The notes beneath the pieces are model-generated. The model searched no databases. It was given only the letters and a program-made list of their open reading frames with translations, and was not told the DNA's origin. Both the position numbers and the translations under genes were made by a program. Positions 50,800-61,924 of a stretch of 64,000 nt of DNA are shown piece after piece. Positions within the stretch are counted from its first letter, which is position 1. Every line of letters begins with the position of its first letter. The DNA is from Cokeromyces recurvatus (Eukaryota; Mucoromycota; Mucoromycetes; Mucorales; Mucoraceae), in contig NW_026251423.1 in the NCBI RefSeq assembly GCF_025118155.1, positions 166,284-230,283 of the forward strand. Direction: 5' to 3'.

Positions 50800-51540
50800 T
50801 TACAAAACACCCTTTGTTGAAGGAACATCGTTTGTGCCTGTTCTAGTAATAGCTTCACGAAGAGCAACAGCCAAAGATTTGAAAGCTGCTTCAGACTTAT
50901 GATGATCATTTTTACCCTTTAAAACATCAACATGGAGTGTAATACCAGCAGCAAAAGCAAAGGATTCCATGACGTGAGGAATCATTTCAGTAGATAATTG
51001 ACCAATCATTTCACGTTTTAACTCCAAGTTAATATCAGCATGAGGACGACCCGAGATATCTACAACAGCTCTAGCAAGTGCCTACGTAAGAAAAAGCAGG
51101 GGGGAAAAGGAGGAGGAGAAATTAACATGACATGATAATGATAAACAACTTTTATATAACTACCTCATCTAAGGGGCAAAATGCAGAACCAAAACGTTTA
51201 ATGCCTCGAGGGGTACCAAGGGCTTGTTTGAAAGCCATACCAAGGGCAATGCCACAATCTTCAGCCGAATGATGATCATCAATCCAAAGATCGCCCTTAC
51301 AACTAATATCTAATGACCAGCCACCATGCTTAGCAAGAGCATGAAGCATCTATACAAAGTGAATAAAATAAAGTTAGATTATTGGTTTTACTTTTTATGG
51401 CATATATTTACATGATCAAGAAAACCAATACCAGTGTTGACATTGATCTTTTGATCAAATTTATCATCAAGATTAATAGAAACTTTAATATCTGTTTCAT
51501 TCGTTTTTCTTTCTAAAGTGGCTTGACGAGGAGCATCCAT
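50800..51540 (-). CDS. HIS3: Imidazoleglycerol-phosphate dehydratase
   Basis: Three exons (51540-51412, 51349-51164, 51081-50800) join at phase 0 to 198 residues, the normal size of the monofunctional fungal enzyme. The metal-binding signatures are present: [30 protein letters not shown] and the C-terminal [17 protein letters not shown]. The enzyme removes water from imidazole glycerol phosphate in histidine synthesis. The gene is tail-to-tail with delta-COP, 172 bp apart. Confidence 0.97.
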
Positions 51541-53093
51541 TTTTAGTTGTGTTTTCTTTTTTTTTCTGCTAATATAAGAAAATAAATAAATAAATAAAAA
51601 TGAATTAATAAGTTCAAAAAATCAAAAATATTTATAATCGTTACAGAGCCAATTAAATTTTCTTTCTAGCAGCAGGTTTTACCTCTTGTTTGAGGTACTA
51701 TGAACTGATACTTCAATAAGGTTGTTACATTTCAACCTCAGCTAAAAAATATACGGCTATTACAAATATAAATATAACCAATCAAAAAAAAATATACATG
51801 TATATATATCCACTTAGTTACTAACAAATAAACTGTGTTGTAATATGTGAATATTAAAATGTTGCTTTCAATATAAAAATATTTTTTAATATTGATAAGT
51901 TGACAGCATCTTTAACTTTTAAGAAAATATATTCGCGTCATTGGATTGGCTTGTTTAACGCTTGCTTTTTTTTTTTTTAGAGTGTAATAAATTAAATTTA
52001 AAAAAACGTAAATATAGTTAGAATAAAAAGGTCTAGTTTAATTGGTTTACTCCCTTTAAATGCAACAAGATAGTAACATGGTATAAAGTTAATATTCATC
52101 TATTTTGAGAAATGGGATGGTTTAATAAAACTACCTTACGCGTTTAATATAGTTTCCTAAAATGTTAATAGGCTAATTTGATGAAACCTTTGGATTACTG
52201 CACTCAAGTTTTATTCCTTGTAATCTCTGGATTAATTTTCTAAACAATCATTTTATAAAATTAGCTTGTAGAGTTAAAACTACCGTACTTTAGTTTCATG
52301 CTGCTTATTACTTGAAATTAATAAAATATTCTAAACTATCAATTTACTAATAGAAAAAATAAAATCAAAATAAAAATTCTCAATATACCAAACTACTAGA
52401 CTGCCTACAACAAGGTATTGTTTTAGCATGCATAATAACTTTTAATTATCTTTTTTTTTTTTTTTTGAAATACTAATCTATAAATATCGGGGCATAGAAT
52501 AGATTAGTAGAAAATAGCAGTAGATAGTAGCATAAATTTTGTATCCGCATTTTTTTTGTGAGACAATAGAAGATCAGATAAATAATTCAGAGAAAAAAAT
52601 GCGAAATTAAGTATTGACTATGATCAGTAAGTTTGATCTCCTTGGATATCTCACTTTTTTATTTTTAAAGCGATTGTTTGTATAAGTGCCTTCTCTTTTT
52701 TTTTAACATTTTAGCTAATAAAATCTACTCTATAATATCATTTCAGATACAAAAGTATTACATAAAGGAGACATTATTAACAGCGCTTAATAGGTGTCTT
52801 ATTATTGATAGATTTGATTTGATAAACCCCCTCCTCCCCCCCCTCCCTATTTTCCAAAGAAAAATAACCCTATTTGAATTTTTTATTTCTAGCCTCAATT
52901 TTAAAAAAGCGCTCATGTGTAGTTAACAATTTTAAATGACTAAAAATTTATTATGCTTTCTTAGTATTTTTTCACACGTATTACACAAAAAAAAGGTGAC
53001 TGGTTGGATTTGATTTTTGCTTACTATATAGAATTAAACTAAAGTTTGTCTTCTTTTATTTCTTCCTCTCCATATTCTTTATTATTAATTATA
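51541..53093. other. Divergent intergenic region
   Basis: This is 1.55 kb between HIS3 (-) and the SDR gene (+). It has two short inverted repeats (ACCTC/GAGGT near 51680 and AGGTTG/CAACCT near 51720) and pyrimidine-rich tracts. No TGACTCA site was seen near HIS3. No other gene is visible. Confidence 0.45.
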
Positions 53094-54118
53094 ATGTCTG
53101 CTACTGATCGTTTGAATACCATTAAAGGACATTTATCTGGTAATTTCCCTAAAGGTCTATTAGCTGGTGAAGTTGCTATTATTACTGGCTCTGGGTAAAT
53201 AATAAAAAAAAAGAGAGAGAGAGAAAAGAAGCCTTTTATGATATATTAATTATGTGTATTTTTTTTCTTGGATTATTAGTCAGGGTATTGGCAAGAGCTG
53301 TGCTGAGGTTTTTGCTCGTGAAGGTGCCCTTGTTGTAGTTACTGATATTGATGCTGGTAAATAGTAAAAAAACTTGAATGCATTATTAAAAGCGGTGTGT
53401 ACTAAACCTTAAAAAAAAATGAATAGCCAAGTCTAATCAAGTTGCTTCTGATATTAATGCTGCTGGTCTCAAAGCCATCTCCATTCCTGGTGATATCCTT
53501 GATCCCACTTTTCCTGAACGTTTAATTGAAGAAACTGTTAAGACTTATGGCAAGATCAATCATATCGTTAACAATGCTGGTTTTACCTTTGATGGTATGA
53601 TTCATAAAATCACTGACAAACAATGGGACTTGATGCTTGCTGTCCATAACACAGCCCCTTTCAAGATCATTCGTGCTGCTGCTAAATACCTTCGAAAGAA
53701 GGATGGTGAGAATAAAACCATTGTTAATATCTCTTCTACCTCAGGTCTTCACGGTAATGTTGGTCAAGTCAACTATGCTACAGCTAAAGCTGGTATCGTT
53801 GGTTTAACCAAAACAATTGCAAAGGAATGGGGTATGTTTGGCGTTCGTTGTAATACTGTTGCCTTTGGCTGGGTTGATACACGTTTAACACGTGCCAAGG
53901 AAGCTGGTGCTTCTATAGAGGTGGAGGGCCAAAAAGTGACTCTTGGTATTCCTACTGGCCACAAGGGCGCTGGCACTATTAATCCTTATGCTGATATTCC
54001 TTTAGGTCGTTCTGGCAACACTGAAGAAGTTGCTCTTTCTGTCATGAGTCTCTGTACCCCATTAACAAGCTATATTACCGGTCATACCCTTGAAGTCACT
54101 GGTGGTCGTGGTATCTAA
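53094..54118 (+). CDS. Short-chain dehydrogenase/reductase, FabG-like
   Basis: Three exons (53094-53194, 53280-53356, 53427-54118) join to 289 residues. The Rossmann motif TGSGQGIGKSCA begins near residue 31, NNAG lies in the middle, the catalytic Ser sits in VNISSTSGLHG, and the active site is YATAK. The C-terminal stretch YITGHTLEVTGGRGI is typical of FabG-type ketoreductases. A longer insertion (SIEVEGQKVTLG) lies before the cofactor-loop end. The family uses NAD(P)H on many carbonyl substrates; the substrate here is not known. Codon use leans to C-ending codons, as in cyclophilin. Confidence 0.88.
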
Positions 54119-54499
54119 ATTGCACTATAAAAGTAATATTATCATTTGTGAAAGAATATATTTGTTTATCATTTGTATATTATGAATAAAGTTTTAGAAG
54201 AAAAAAGAAAACATGTTTTTTTTTTCCAGCTTCTCTATTTTTAATCTTCATATTCCTTTTTACAATTTAGTGATGTTTTATAATCGCTATACTAGTTAAG
54301 GATATACTATTTTAAAATGCAATTCCATTGTTTCCCTTTAACTACTATGTCATTTGAGCATTTATAGTGTTTAGTAATGTGAAAAGAAAAGAATGACAAT
54401 GAGCACTACTAATTTCCGCTTTTAATGGATCAACATTCTTTTTTTAAGAAAAAAAAAACTTTTTCGTAAATCAAAGACTGTATAGAAAAAAGGGAATTG

Positions 54500-54945
54500 G
54501 ATTAAAAGAAAAAAATGAGAATGAGAGGAAAAGACAAGACTGATGATGTTGAAGTAAATGCTAAAGTCGGTATTCGTAGTGAGCATTTCTTAAAGTTTTT
54601 GAGCAGTATCATAGATATTCTAGATCAGTGTAACATAAGGGGAGGGGGGTAATATCTCATTATGGATGGCAACGCTACTATTCATAACGTTTCTGAAGTT
54701 TGAAAAAGCTTGATTAACTTATAAGAATATAAAGCCATATACTTGCCACATTACCTTCTTACCATTTTTTTGAATTTTAATACATTGCCCTGGTCAAAAG
54801 TTGAGAAAGACTGTCTTACTACAGATGATGGTCTTTGTAAAATAATTATTGCAGAAACTAGAACAGTTCTAGGTGAAGAATTGCAAAAAACTGGATACGC
54901 ATCATTCTTATCCTTTTTTTTTTTTTTTATCTCTAACAAATGCTT
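54500..54945 (+). pseudogene. Decayed Tc1/mariner-type DDE transposase (C-terminal part)
   Basis: One reading frame with a break and three stops resembles the C-terminal half of an IS630/Tc1 DDE transposase. VGIRSEHFLKFLSSIIDILD is like the helix before the second catalytic strand. LIMDGNATIH (54657 on) matches the LVMDNAxIH motif. YKAIYLPHY and LPWSKVEKDCLTTDDGLCK match the YLPPYSP, FWSKVK and DDxLS stretch. Stops lie at 54650, 54700 and 54718, and the glutamate motif is eroded. No intact N-terminal half was found upstream. It is an old dead copy. Confidence 0.65.
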
Positions 54946-55226
54946 GACTTTTGACTCAATGTTTAATCATGTAGGTCTAGAAATATATTTGTTTACAAAA
55001 TATAAAGAGAAGCTCAGATCAATAATCTAAATATATCAATTAAACCGTCACTTTTTTATGACAATTGTGTCAGTTCTAATTTTATTTTATGCTAATCTAT
55101 AAATTTTTTTTTTTTTTTTGCCTCAAAAACTTTGAAGAGTATGTACATTAAGAAGTCTATAAATACAGAAAAAAAAAAAAGAGGAGAGAGGGAAGAAAGA
55201 CAGAAGAAAAAAAAATTGATAATCAG
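54946..55226. other. Intergenic AT-rich DNA
   Basis: T runs near 54912 and 55108, and purine-rich DNA near 55170-55210, just beyond the stop of the minus-strand gene. No gene is seen. Confidence 0.5.
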
Positions 55227-55921
55227 TTATTGGTGGTTGTTAGCTAACTCAGTATGAGTCTCAATATCATGGGCATCCCAAGGATAAACCAACCATTGAT
55301 CAGGCATCTCAACAGCAGCAAAATAATTCTTTTTAATTTCCTCAGGTAAATCACGCTTCTTGGGCTTGAGCTTGTTATGAAGAACAAAGATGCCCAAGAC
55401 AGTGTTTGATTCACCGGGCTTCATACCTTTACGAATTTCTTCAGCTTCAATATCCTTTTGGAGTTCTTCGACAGCAAATGCTAAAGTAGTACGAGTATCA
55501 TCGACTTCATCAACAATCAAGATACGGCGGCCCAAGAGAGAAATCTCAGAATGAGAAGCACCAAAATTAAGCCATTGAGTCTTTTGGACTTGGGTACCGG
55601 GCTTTTCTTCGCCATTAGCATTGGCTAACTCTTCATAAAGAGAGAGGCCAATAGCTTGAATGGGGATATTACCTCGGCTTGTCTTCTTGAGAAAGGTACG
55701 AAGGATACGAGCAGGGATGAAACCACCACCGCCAATAGCAATCATAAGATCGGGTTTGAAGTCTTCATTGATATGAAAACGATCTACAGACTCACGGATA
55801 GATTCATGGATTTGATTGTAACTAATAAGATTTTGTATTATTTAGTACCTTTTTTTTTCCTTTAACGAGTGTAAACAAGGTAGTATTTATTTATTTACCT
55901 GATATGCAATTTATTAGACAT
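55227..55921 (-). CDS. XPT1: Xanthine phosphoribosyltransferase-like
   Basis: Two exons (55921-55899 and 55821-55227) join to 205 residues. The first exon codes seven residues plus part of an eighth. The joined start, MSNKLHISYNQIHESIRESV, matches the Xpt1 pattern. The PRPP-binding core is ILIVDEVDDTRTTLAFA, and IAIGGGGFIPARILRTFL gives the phosphate-contacting loop. A C-terminal YPWDAHDIE closes the domain, as in Xpt1 and related 6-oxopurine transferases. The enzyme salvages xanthine, and perhaps guanine or hypoxanthine, with PRPP. Base preference cannot be read from sequence alone. Confidence 0.87.
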
Positions 55922-57802
55922 GCTTTCTATCTCTTCTTTTGATATTTACAATAAGGGCGTTGAAAATAAATAAAAAATATATTTATGTACAAACAAACCA
56001 ATTTTTTCTCGAATTCAACAATTTTTCAGAATTAAATATGTCAGATTTTGTAAGAAAACTAGTCACATACTATCAAAGCCACCAGTTCACTTCAACCTTC
56101 CTCAATGTACATCAAGATGTAATAAAATAAAATATCTGCTTTAAAGGAAAGAGTCAAAATTGAAATGGATACTGCTAAAGATGAATACAGTTGCAGCCAA
56201 TGGCAAAACTCATACCTAATTTTGAATTCACTTAGGAAATAGTATGTTAGTAACAATTCATGTTTATGAATATATTAACAAAAAAAAACTTATTTAAAAC
56301 AACATGTAAAAGATATAAAGCTATTGAAACTTAAGATAGTTATGAAAATGAGAGGGATTAAAGATGTTATAGAGAATGCATAAGCCATTTCGTTCTAAAT
56401 TGATTTGGTACTCAATAGTAATCAATCCTCATTGAATGAATGGGAATTTTTTAGTCCCTACCTACAAACAATTTTTATTGATTACATTTCACCCTCCTAT
56501 ATGCCACCCGCTCCATGAGCCACTCTCTATTTTCCTTTTGCGAATTTATAAAAATAAAGGGTATATGGTAATGTAATAGAGAAGTATCCCTTTTCTCTAT
56601 ATTTTCAAGAACAAATCATGTATCAACCAATTCAATTATTTTATTTTATTTATTTTTTTTTTTGTGAGGAAGATACTGGTAATAATCAAGGAAAGAGAAG
56701 CATTATTTGTTTGTATAGAACCAACACAAGCATCCAAGGAGTAGGGTATACCATGTTTTGAGACTTATCTTCGTTAGTGTTATTTCCATTTCCAAGGTTG
56801 AATTTAAGGAAGTCATTGGAATTGGAAAAGAAGCAATCAAATACTATTATAACCTTATTTATTTAATATTAGTTATACTACTTTAAAGATAATAGAAGGC
56901 ATGGTAATCGTACTTGATATTTTGAATTACTTAGAAGATGCAAGAGGTATAGCTTAAAATGTAAACTGCACAGTAATAGGTTGTACCTTTACTTTTATTT
57001 TATTTATTTATCTTGTTTGTTTGCTCTAAAACTCTAGCATCCTAACCTAACTTGACATATCTTGATTCTGTATTCACAGCAATTTAATACAAGATCAGAT
57101 AACTACAAAATCACTTGCTTCGAATTATGATTCTCTCATATATTCAAAAGTACTTTTCTTTTAGCACAGATCTTAGAAGAAAGAAAAGGAAAAAAAAAAC
57201 ACCAAAAAGAATCTCAATTCTGCATCTCGAGGGAGAAATCCGTTATCAAGTACAAAGCATGCTAAGCAGATCTTTTAGTATATCTCTTGATGACATTCTC
57301 CAAGTACACTTCTAAAGGCAACAATAAAGCAAAGATGATGGTAGTGGTGGTAATGATGTTAGCGATATTATGAGGCGTTTTAGTAAGCACTCTCATAATG
57401 TCAAGAGTGCAAAATTTACTTGAAAGCTTCTGAAAAGCATATGTTAACTAACTCTGCAAACTGTTTGTTCAAGACCACAAATTGTTGTAAAATCAAAGAG
57501 CGTTGAAAGGGCTTTAATGACTATCAAATATGCGAGAAAAAAAAATATATAAAAATATAAATATTGATAATAACGTCAACAAATAAGATGATAAATTTCA
57601 ATTAATGTGGTGATTACCTACCACTGAAACAAAGATTGTCCTCTTGTAAACAACTTCCTTTATAATGCTATATCTTAATATATAAGCAGTAGTGGCTTAG
57701 ACTTATAATTTTAGTTTCTTGCTTGTGTTTTTTTGTTTTTTTTTTTTTGTTTTTTTTGTATTAAAAAAAATATACTGTCTTATTAGTCATTTTATATAGA
57801 AC
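55922..57802. other. Divergent intergenic region
   Basis: This is 1.9 kb between XPT1 (-) and KTI12 (+), AT-rich with short open frames of no protein character. No RNA gene or mobile end was recognised. Confidence 0.45.
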
Positions 57803-58765
57803 ATGCCACTCATTATACTTACAGGATACCCATCGAGTGGAAAAACTAAAAGGGTCAATGAGATTAAAGAATATTTCGTAAAACGAATTGAAGAAGAAAA
57901 GAAATCGCTTCGTATTCATGTTATAAATGATGAAAGTCTTCATGTCACCAAAGATGCGTATAAAGATGTTAGAGAAGAGAAGAAAGCTAGATCTGCCTTA
58001 TTATCAGCAGTGGAAAGATTATTGTCAAAAGATGACATTGTTATTGCAGATGGATTAAATTATATTAAAGGCTTTCGATACCAATTATATTGTATAGCAA
58101 GAGCTATTGGTACACCACACTGTGTTGTGTATACAGGTACACCTATAGATATTGCTAAAGAATGGAACAAGAATAGAGGATCAGAAGGATATGATGAGAT
58201 ATTGTAAGTAATAACTTACATATATATGTATGTATACACACACATATATATATATATAGTGTGTGTGTGTGTGCATACGAGAAAGAAAAATGTAGTTTAT
58301 GCATTAATATATTGTTATAGGTTGGATGAGCTTGTTTCAAGATATGAAGAACCCGATGAACGTAATAGATGGGATTCACCTTTATTTACAATAATTTATG
58401 ACGATACTGAGATCCCATTGGATAAAATGTGGGATTCAGTGATATTAAGAAAAGCGTTACCTCCTAATAAATCCACTGTATCAAAACCAGTATCGTCCAC
58501 AAATTATGTATATGAACTAGATAAGGCAACATTAGAGATTATCAACGCCTTTGTTGAAAGACAAAAGGAATTTGGTCCTGGTGGTATGCCTATGACAGTG
58601 CCTCGCTCAGAGACAAAAGTCATAAACCCATCCCGTACAGTGACTCTGTCAGAACTTCGAAGATTGCGAAAACAATTTGTTACATACAATAAGATGAATA
58701 CCACACTAGATATTGATCGTTTAGGTGATGTCTTTGTAAATTATCTTAATTCTAATTTAGAATAA
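57803..58765 (+). CDS. KTI12: Elongator-associated protein KTI12
   Basis: Two exons (57803-58203 and 58321-58765) join to 281 residues. The P-loop GYPSSGKT sits at residues 8-15. VTKDAYKDVREEKKARSAL, IADGLNYIKGFRYQLYCIAR and WNKNRGSEGYDEILLDELV follow, all typical of Kti12. The C-terminal part holds RLRKQFVTYNK. Kti12 is an ATPase that works with Elongator in wobble-uridine modification of tRNA. It lies 177 bp before the peroxiredoxin gene on the same strand. The intron contains a TA/GT microsatellite. Confidence 0.95.
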
Positions 58766-58942
58766 TAAATCTCTTTTTCTATTTGCTTATATCAACAGAA
58801 ACAATGCTTAATAATAACAAATGATAATAAATAACGTCACTGTTTTTTTTTTTTCTTTCTTTCTCGGGAATAAAATTGCACATATCTATATCCTTTTTGC
58901 TACTATTTTGTTTTGCTCTTTTACATTAAGAAATAAATAAAA

Positions 58943-59665
58943 ATGGGTAAAAATTATATATCACAGAATAAGATGATGAAACTAATTATTATGTATTTTT
59001 TATAAAAAAAAAAGTTGCACAAGTACAAAAACCAGCACCAAACTTTTGTGCACCCGGCGTCATCGATGGTGAACTTGTAGATAAAATTTCACTCTCTGAC
59101 TATAAAGGAAAATACGTTGTATTACTTTGGTATCCAATGGATTTTTCTTTCGTTTGCCCAACAGAAATTATTGCATTTAATGATGCTCTTGATGAGTTTC
59201 GTTCTTTGGATTGTGAGGTGATTGCAGCCTCTTGTGATTCTGGTAAATACAATAATGGTGTAAACTAGAAGTGAATGTTGACTTTTTTTACATCATTATT
59301 TAGAATGGGTTCATTTTGCTTGGATCAATACAGATCGTAAACAAGGTGGACTTGGACCAGAAACACAACTACCAATAATTTCTGATAAAACAAGACGAAT
59401 AGCCAAAGATTACGGTGTTTATATTGAAGAAATGGGTATTTCATTACGTGGATTGTTTATTATTGATAGAAATGGTATTATTCGTCAAATTACTATCAAT
59501 GATTTACCTGTAGGACGATCTGTGACAGAAACAATTCGTTTAGTTGAGGCCTTCCAATTCACTGATAAGTATGGTGAAGTATGTCCAGTCAATTGGCAAA
59601 AAGGAAGTAAGGCGATCATACCTGATAAAGAAAAAGCAAAGGCCTATTTTGCTGATGATGATTAA
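58943..59665 (+). CDS. Typical 2-Cys peroxiredoxin
   Basis: Three exons (58943-58946, 59015-59242, 59304-59665) join to 197 residues. The first exon is only ATG plus one base, followed by a 68-nt intron. Splicing yields [16 protein letters not shown], the expected start. The peroxidatic Cys is at about 49 in DFSFVCPTE, and the resolving Cys sits in [14 protein letters not shown] and a C-terminal YF (AYFADDD) are the two motifs linked to sensitivity to overoxidation. The protein reduces hydrogen peroxide in the cytosol with thioredoxin and can act as a chaperone. It is of the Tsa1/PRDX2 type. Confidence 0.95.
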
Positions 59666-59978
59666 AATAAAATAATAAAAATAATAAAAAAAAAAAGAAA
59701 AAAAGAGAGAGGTGAGAAAGGAGAGGAATAGAGAGAAGGGCACACTATTGACAAAGATATGTTAAGGAATTCCCTGATTTTTTACAGCATTTTTCTTCAT
59801 TTTGTTTTAGAAATAAAATATATTCTAACTCTTGCATTTGAAAATTGATCATAAAGCAATTATTATTGCTTTTACTATTGCATTCAGTAAAGTATTAACG
59901 ATAATAATTTAAACTAGTAGGATAAATAATTCAGGAACAATATGAATGGTAATTATAATTTCAATAATCATGTATATA

Positions 59979-60179
59979 CAGTATTTTTCGAAGTTATTCG
60001 CGCACTTTATAAAAATAATATCGCGTACTTGCCAAAATAAATTCCAAGCACTTGTCCAGAAAAAAAAAAAAAAAATCGAGCACTAACCGAATAAAAATTG
60101 ATGCATTGACAAATCTTTATTTGAACAGTCTTCAGTGTCAAGATCTGAAGACTGTTCAAATAAAGTTCAGAAAATACTG
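59979..60179. mobile_element. Tc1/mariner-like MITE, TA-flanked
   Basis: A 201-bp element is bounded by TA dinucleotides at 59977-59978 and 60180-60181. Its ends start CAGTATTTTTCGAAGT and, read inward on the other strand, CAGTATTTTCTGAACT, an imperfect terminal inverted repeat. No coding sequence lies inside. The right half contains a perfect 21-bp inverted repeat (60115-60135 with 60145-60165). TA duplication and CAGT ends are typical of Tc1/mariner non-autonomous elements. Confidence 0.6.
60115..60165. repeat. Perfect 21-bp inverted repeat
   Basis: The arms at 60115-60135 and 60145-60165 are fully complementary around a 9-nt loop (TGTCAAGAT). It lies inside the MITE and would form a strong hairpin in RNA or single-stranded DNA. 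Confidence 0.95.
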
Positions 60180-60186
60180 TAATAGA

Positions 60187-60237
60187 ACATATTTTTAATA
60201 TAATTTTTATAAGCAATCAATTATATTAAAAATATGT
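60187..60237. repeat. Perfect 19-bp inverted repeat
   Basis: The arms at 60187-60205 and 60219-60237 are fully complementary with a 13-nt spacer. It is AT-only apart from one pair. It begins just outside the right TA of the MITE. Confidence 0.95.
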
Positions 60238-61085
60238 ACACCTTCATCATCACTAAGATTGTTGTTGTGTATAACAAATGAGTCAAAGGCTATTCAAATG
60301 ACTGTTGCTGGTCTGGTAGGAATGATATTTTTCATTAGTATTGAAGTCAGAGTGATCAATGTTTTGAACTGTCCAACCTAAGTTAAAATAATTCATAGCT
60401 TTTTTTGTAAGCTTGTCATATAAAATTCAAAGTGAGTGATTAAGCTAATATTCATATATAAGGCTAATATGAATACAAATCAATCATAGTTGACACTGAA
60501 GTAAGTACCCAGTTTATAGATACTATAATCCAGTTATCAAATCATATATAAGTGTGATTGTCAATAGATATAAACTAGCTTAATATACACTGTGAACGAA
60601 TTAAGAAGAGATTATTAATAATTAAAGGAGCATATTTGTATCTATAGTCATAAATAGATAAACCAGCACCTAGATATGAATAGTTTAATTATATACTAAT
60701 AAAAGAAATTACTTCATACATGGTATTTAAGCAGATAAACCATTTACAAGACAATTATAGATTATATATATATATATAAAAAGAACGACATTAACAAATA
60801 CCTCTAAGAAAGAAATTTAGTAAAATATTTCTTTTTTTTTCAGATTACATATATACCCGAAGGCTTGATCTGTAACTGCAGATACAAGGTTGATATCTCA
60901 AAGCGTACATGTATATAGGATCATATTAATTTAAGCTCGTATCCAAAAGCGTTAATTTGTATAAAGTATAGTAAAGCTTGTGTGTTCTTTTGAGTGTTTG
61001 GTCAATTATTAATCCTTATAAAAGATATTTTATATTTCGTATTTAACCTATGACAACATAATCGACAAAACTAATATGACCTTGG
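60238..61085. other. Intergenic AT-rich DNA
   Basis: About 0.85 kb between the inverted repeats and the proposed LTR edge. No gene or further element end was recognised. Confidence 0.4.
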
Positions 61086-61884
61086 TGTTGCTCTTGATAA
61101 ATAATGTTGAGACTTTATATTATTCTCCTTTTATTAAAGTACTTGTATTGAGTTAAAGAAGAAGATATAAATAATAAGAATATTCGCTGCTACTGTTAAT
61201 AATTCAATTATCTCTTTTTATATCCTGAATGTGTTTTATTCTACCCTTTTTTTTTTCATTATCTTCCTCATTGCAATTTCAATTTTTAATTGATAATTAA
61301 GCAAAAATATTCAATAAATAAGCACGATATTAAACATAAAATATGTATGTATGGAACTTTTATATTACTCTTGCTGCTTATATTGAGACAAAGATATAAG
61401 CAATAGTAATATTGCTATATAAAATTATATACATGTCGTTTGTCTTTCTAGCTATTCTAATCTGTTAACAATCTTCTTTATTTGTAACATCAATTAAATA
61501 AGTAAACTAAAAGCTTAACTCCAATAAAATAGTATATAAAAAATTAACATGAAATACCGGACAATCCCGGACAGTCACGTGATTTGTTCGGCAAATCTCT
61601 AAGTAACCAATTATATTCTTTTAAATGACTCGAAAAACATGATACTTTGGTTATTTTGTTTGTGAATATATTGGTTCCAAAATTTAACTTATGGTAAATG
61701 ATTAGAAGAATCTCAGCGATTAATCAACAATTACCCCAGAAAAATTAAATATATGGGTTCAAAAGACTCCTTTTTTTATTTTATTACAATTTTGTCATAA
61801 ATATATTTAATATTCAAATTCAGCATCCAATCAGAATCTTCGATTTTTCCTATAATATTACTTATCTTTTTCACAATCGTGACA
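61086..61884 (-). repeat. Probable 3' LTR of the Ty3/gypsy element
   Basis: Read on the minus strand, a polypurine tract (AGGAGGGAGAGCA) is directly followed by TGTCACGATTG, a classic LTR start at 61884. The other end is less certain: a TG...CA boundary at 61086 (CAACA) fits, giving about 800 bp. The 5' LTR lies outside the window, so neither the end nor a target duplication can be checked. A CACGTG box and a doubled CCGGACA lie near 61558-61581. Confidence 0.45.
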
Positions 61885-61924
61885 TGCTCTCCCTCCTGAA
61901 GTATATTATACGGAAAAATCGCTT

